A stretch of 64,000 nucleotides of DNA. Source: UBA6163 sp041753075 (lineage in GTDB: Bacteria > Planctomycetota > Planctomycetia > Pirellulales > Pirellulaceae). The stretch spans positions 62,001 through 126,000 of the forward strand of contig JBGSVE010000065.1 of NCBI GenBank assembly GCA_041753075.1, read 5' to 3'. The position numbers and the translations under genes were made by a program. Positions 63,994 through 64,000 of the stretch are shown in pieces; positions within the stretch are counted from its first letter, which is position 1; each line of letters opens with the position of its first letter. The notes beneath the pieces were generated by a model that saw only the letters and a list, made by a program, of their open reading frames with translations, ran no database searches and was not told the DNA's origin.

Positions 63994-64000
63994 GTTAAGA

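Overview
The window looks like chromosomal DNA of a member of the Planctomycetota, probably Pirellulales (Rhodopirellula/Blastopirellula-like). The evidence is a DUF1559 prepilin-like protein, secreted proteins with an N-terminal LESRxLL-type motif and a C-terminal dockerin, a FlgI-like protein with HEAT repeats, an AsmA-like protein, and genes of the methanofuran/tetrahydromethanopterin C1 pathway. No rRNA or tRNA gene was recognised.

Layout. 1-5.6 kb: end of a FlgI/HEAT protein, an acyltransferase, then a membrane protein and a membrane-anchored MutS-like ATPase on the minus strand. 5.8-13.4 kb: a four-gene, translationally coupled plus-strand operon (MoxR AAA+ ATPase, small bpX-like protein, vWA plus beta-propeller, bpX6-like/TPR/beta-propeller) that fits the MoxR-vWA-beta-propeller ternary systems predicted to act in biological conflict. 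13.4-20.2 kb: a minus-strand sufR-sufC-sufB-sufD-sufT operon running into two methanofuran-type genes (mfnD-like, mfnF-like). 20.4-27.2 kb: DUF1499 protein, rarA, a DUF1559 protein with a 52-aa lipoprotein, leuCD and a flippase-like protein. 27.2-33.6 kb: a 2129-aa secreted protein. 33.9-39.6 kb: PilP-like lipoprotein, prfA, rpmE, a bile-acid-symporter-like protein, aroC and an AsmA-like protein. 39.7-46.2 kb: a secreted metalloprotease, an esterase, tadA, a DUF1080 protein, VanZ and an amidohydrolase. 46.2-48.5 kb: a Ser/Thr kinase with an extracellular sensor. 48.6-56.4 kb: a minus-strand operon of a 3-hydroxyacyl-CoA dehydrogenase, a small membrane protein, a CrtI-like oxidoreductase, mch, a RimK-like ligase and an OleC-like enzyme, ending in a decayed Na+/Ca2+ antiporter. 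56.5-62.2 kb: a DUF4430 lipoprotein, an orphan antitoxin and a dockerin protein with six tandem Hcp-like barrels split by a frameshift. 62.2-64 kb: repeats and decayed IS110 and IS66 transposases.

Three things stand out. One is the ternary-type operon at 5.8-13.4 kb. Another is the six Hcp-like modules in one reading unit, where Hcp normally forms rings of six subunits. The last is a set of dispersed palindromes, one family present five times, lying only between genes.
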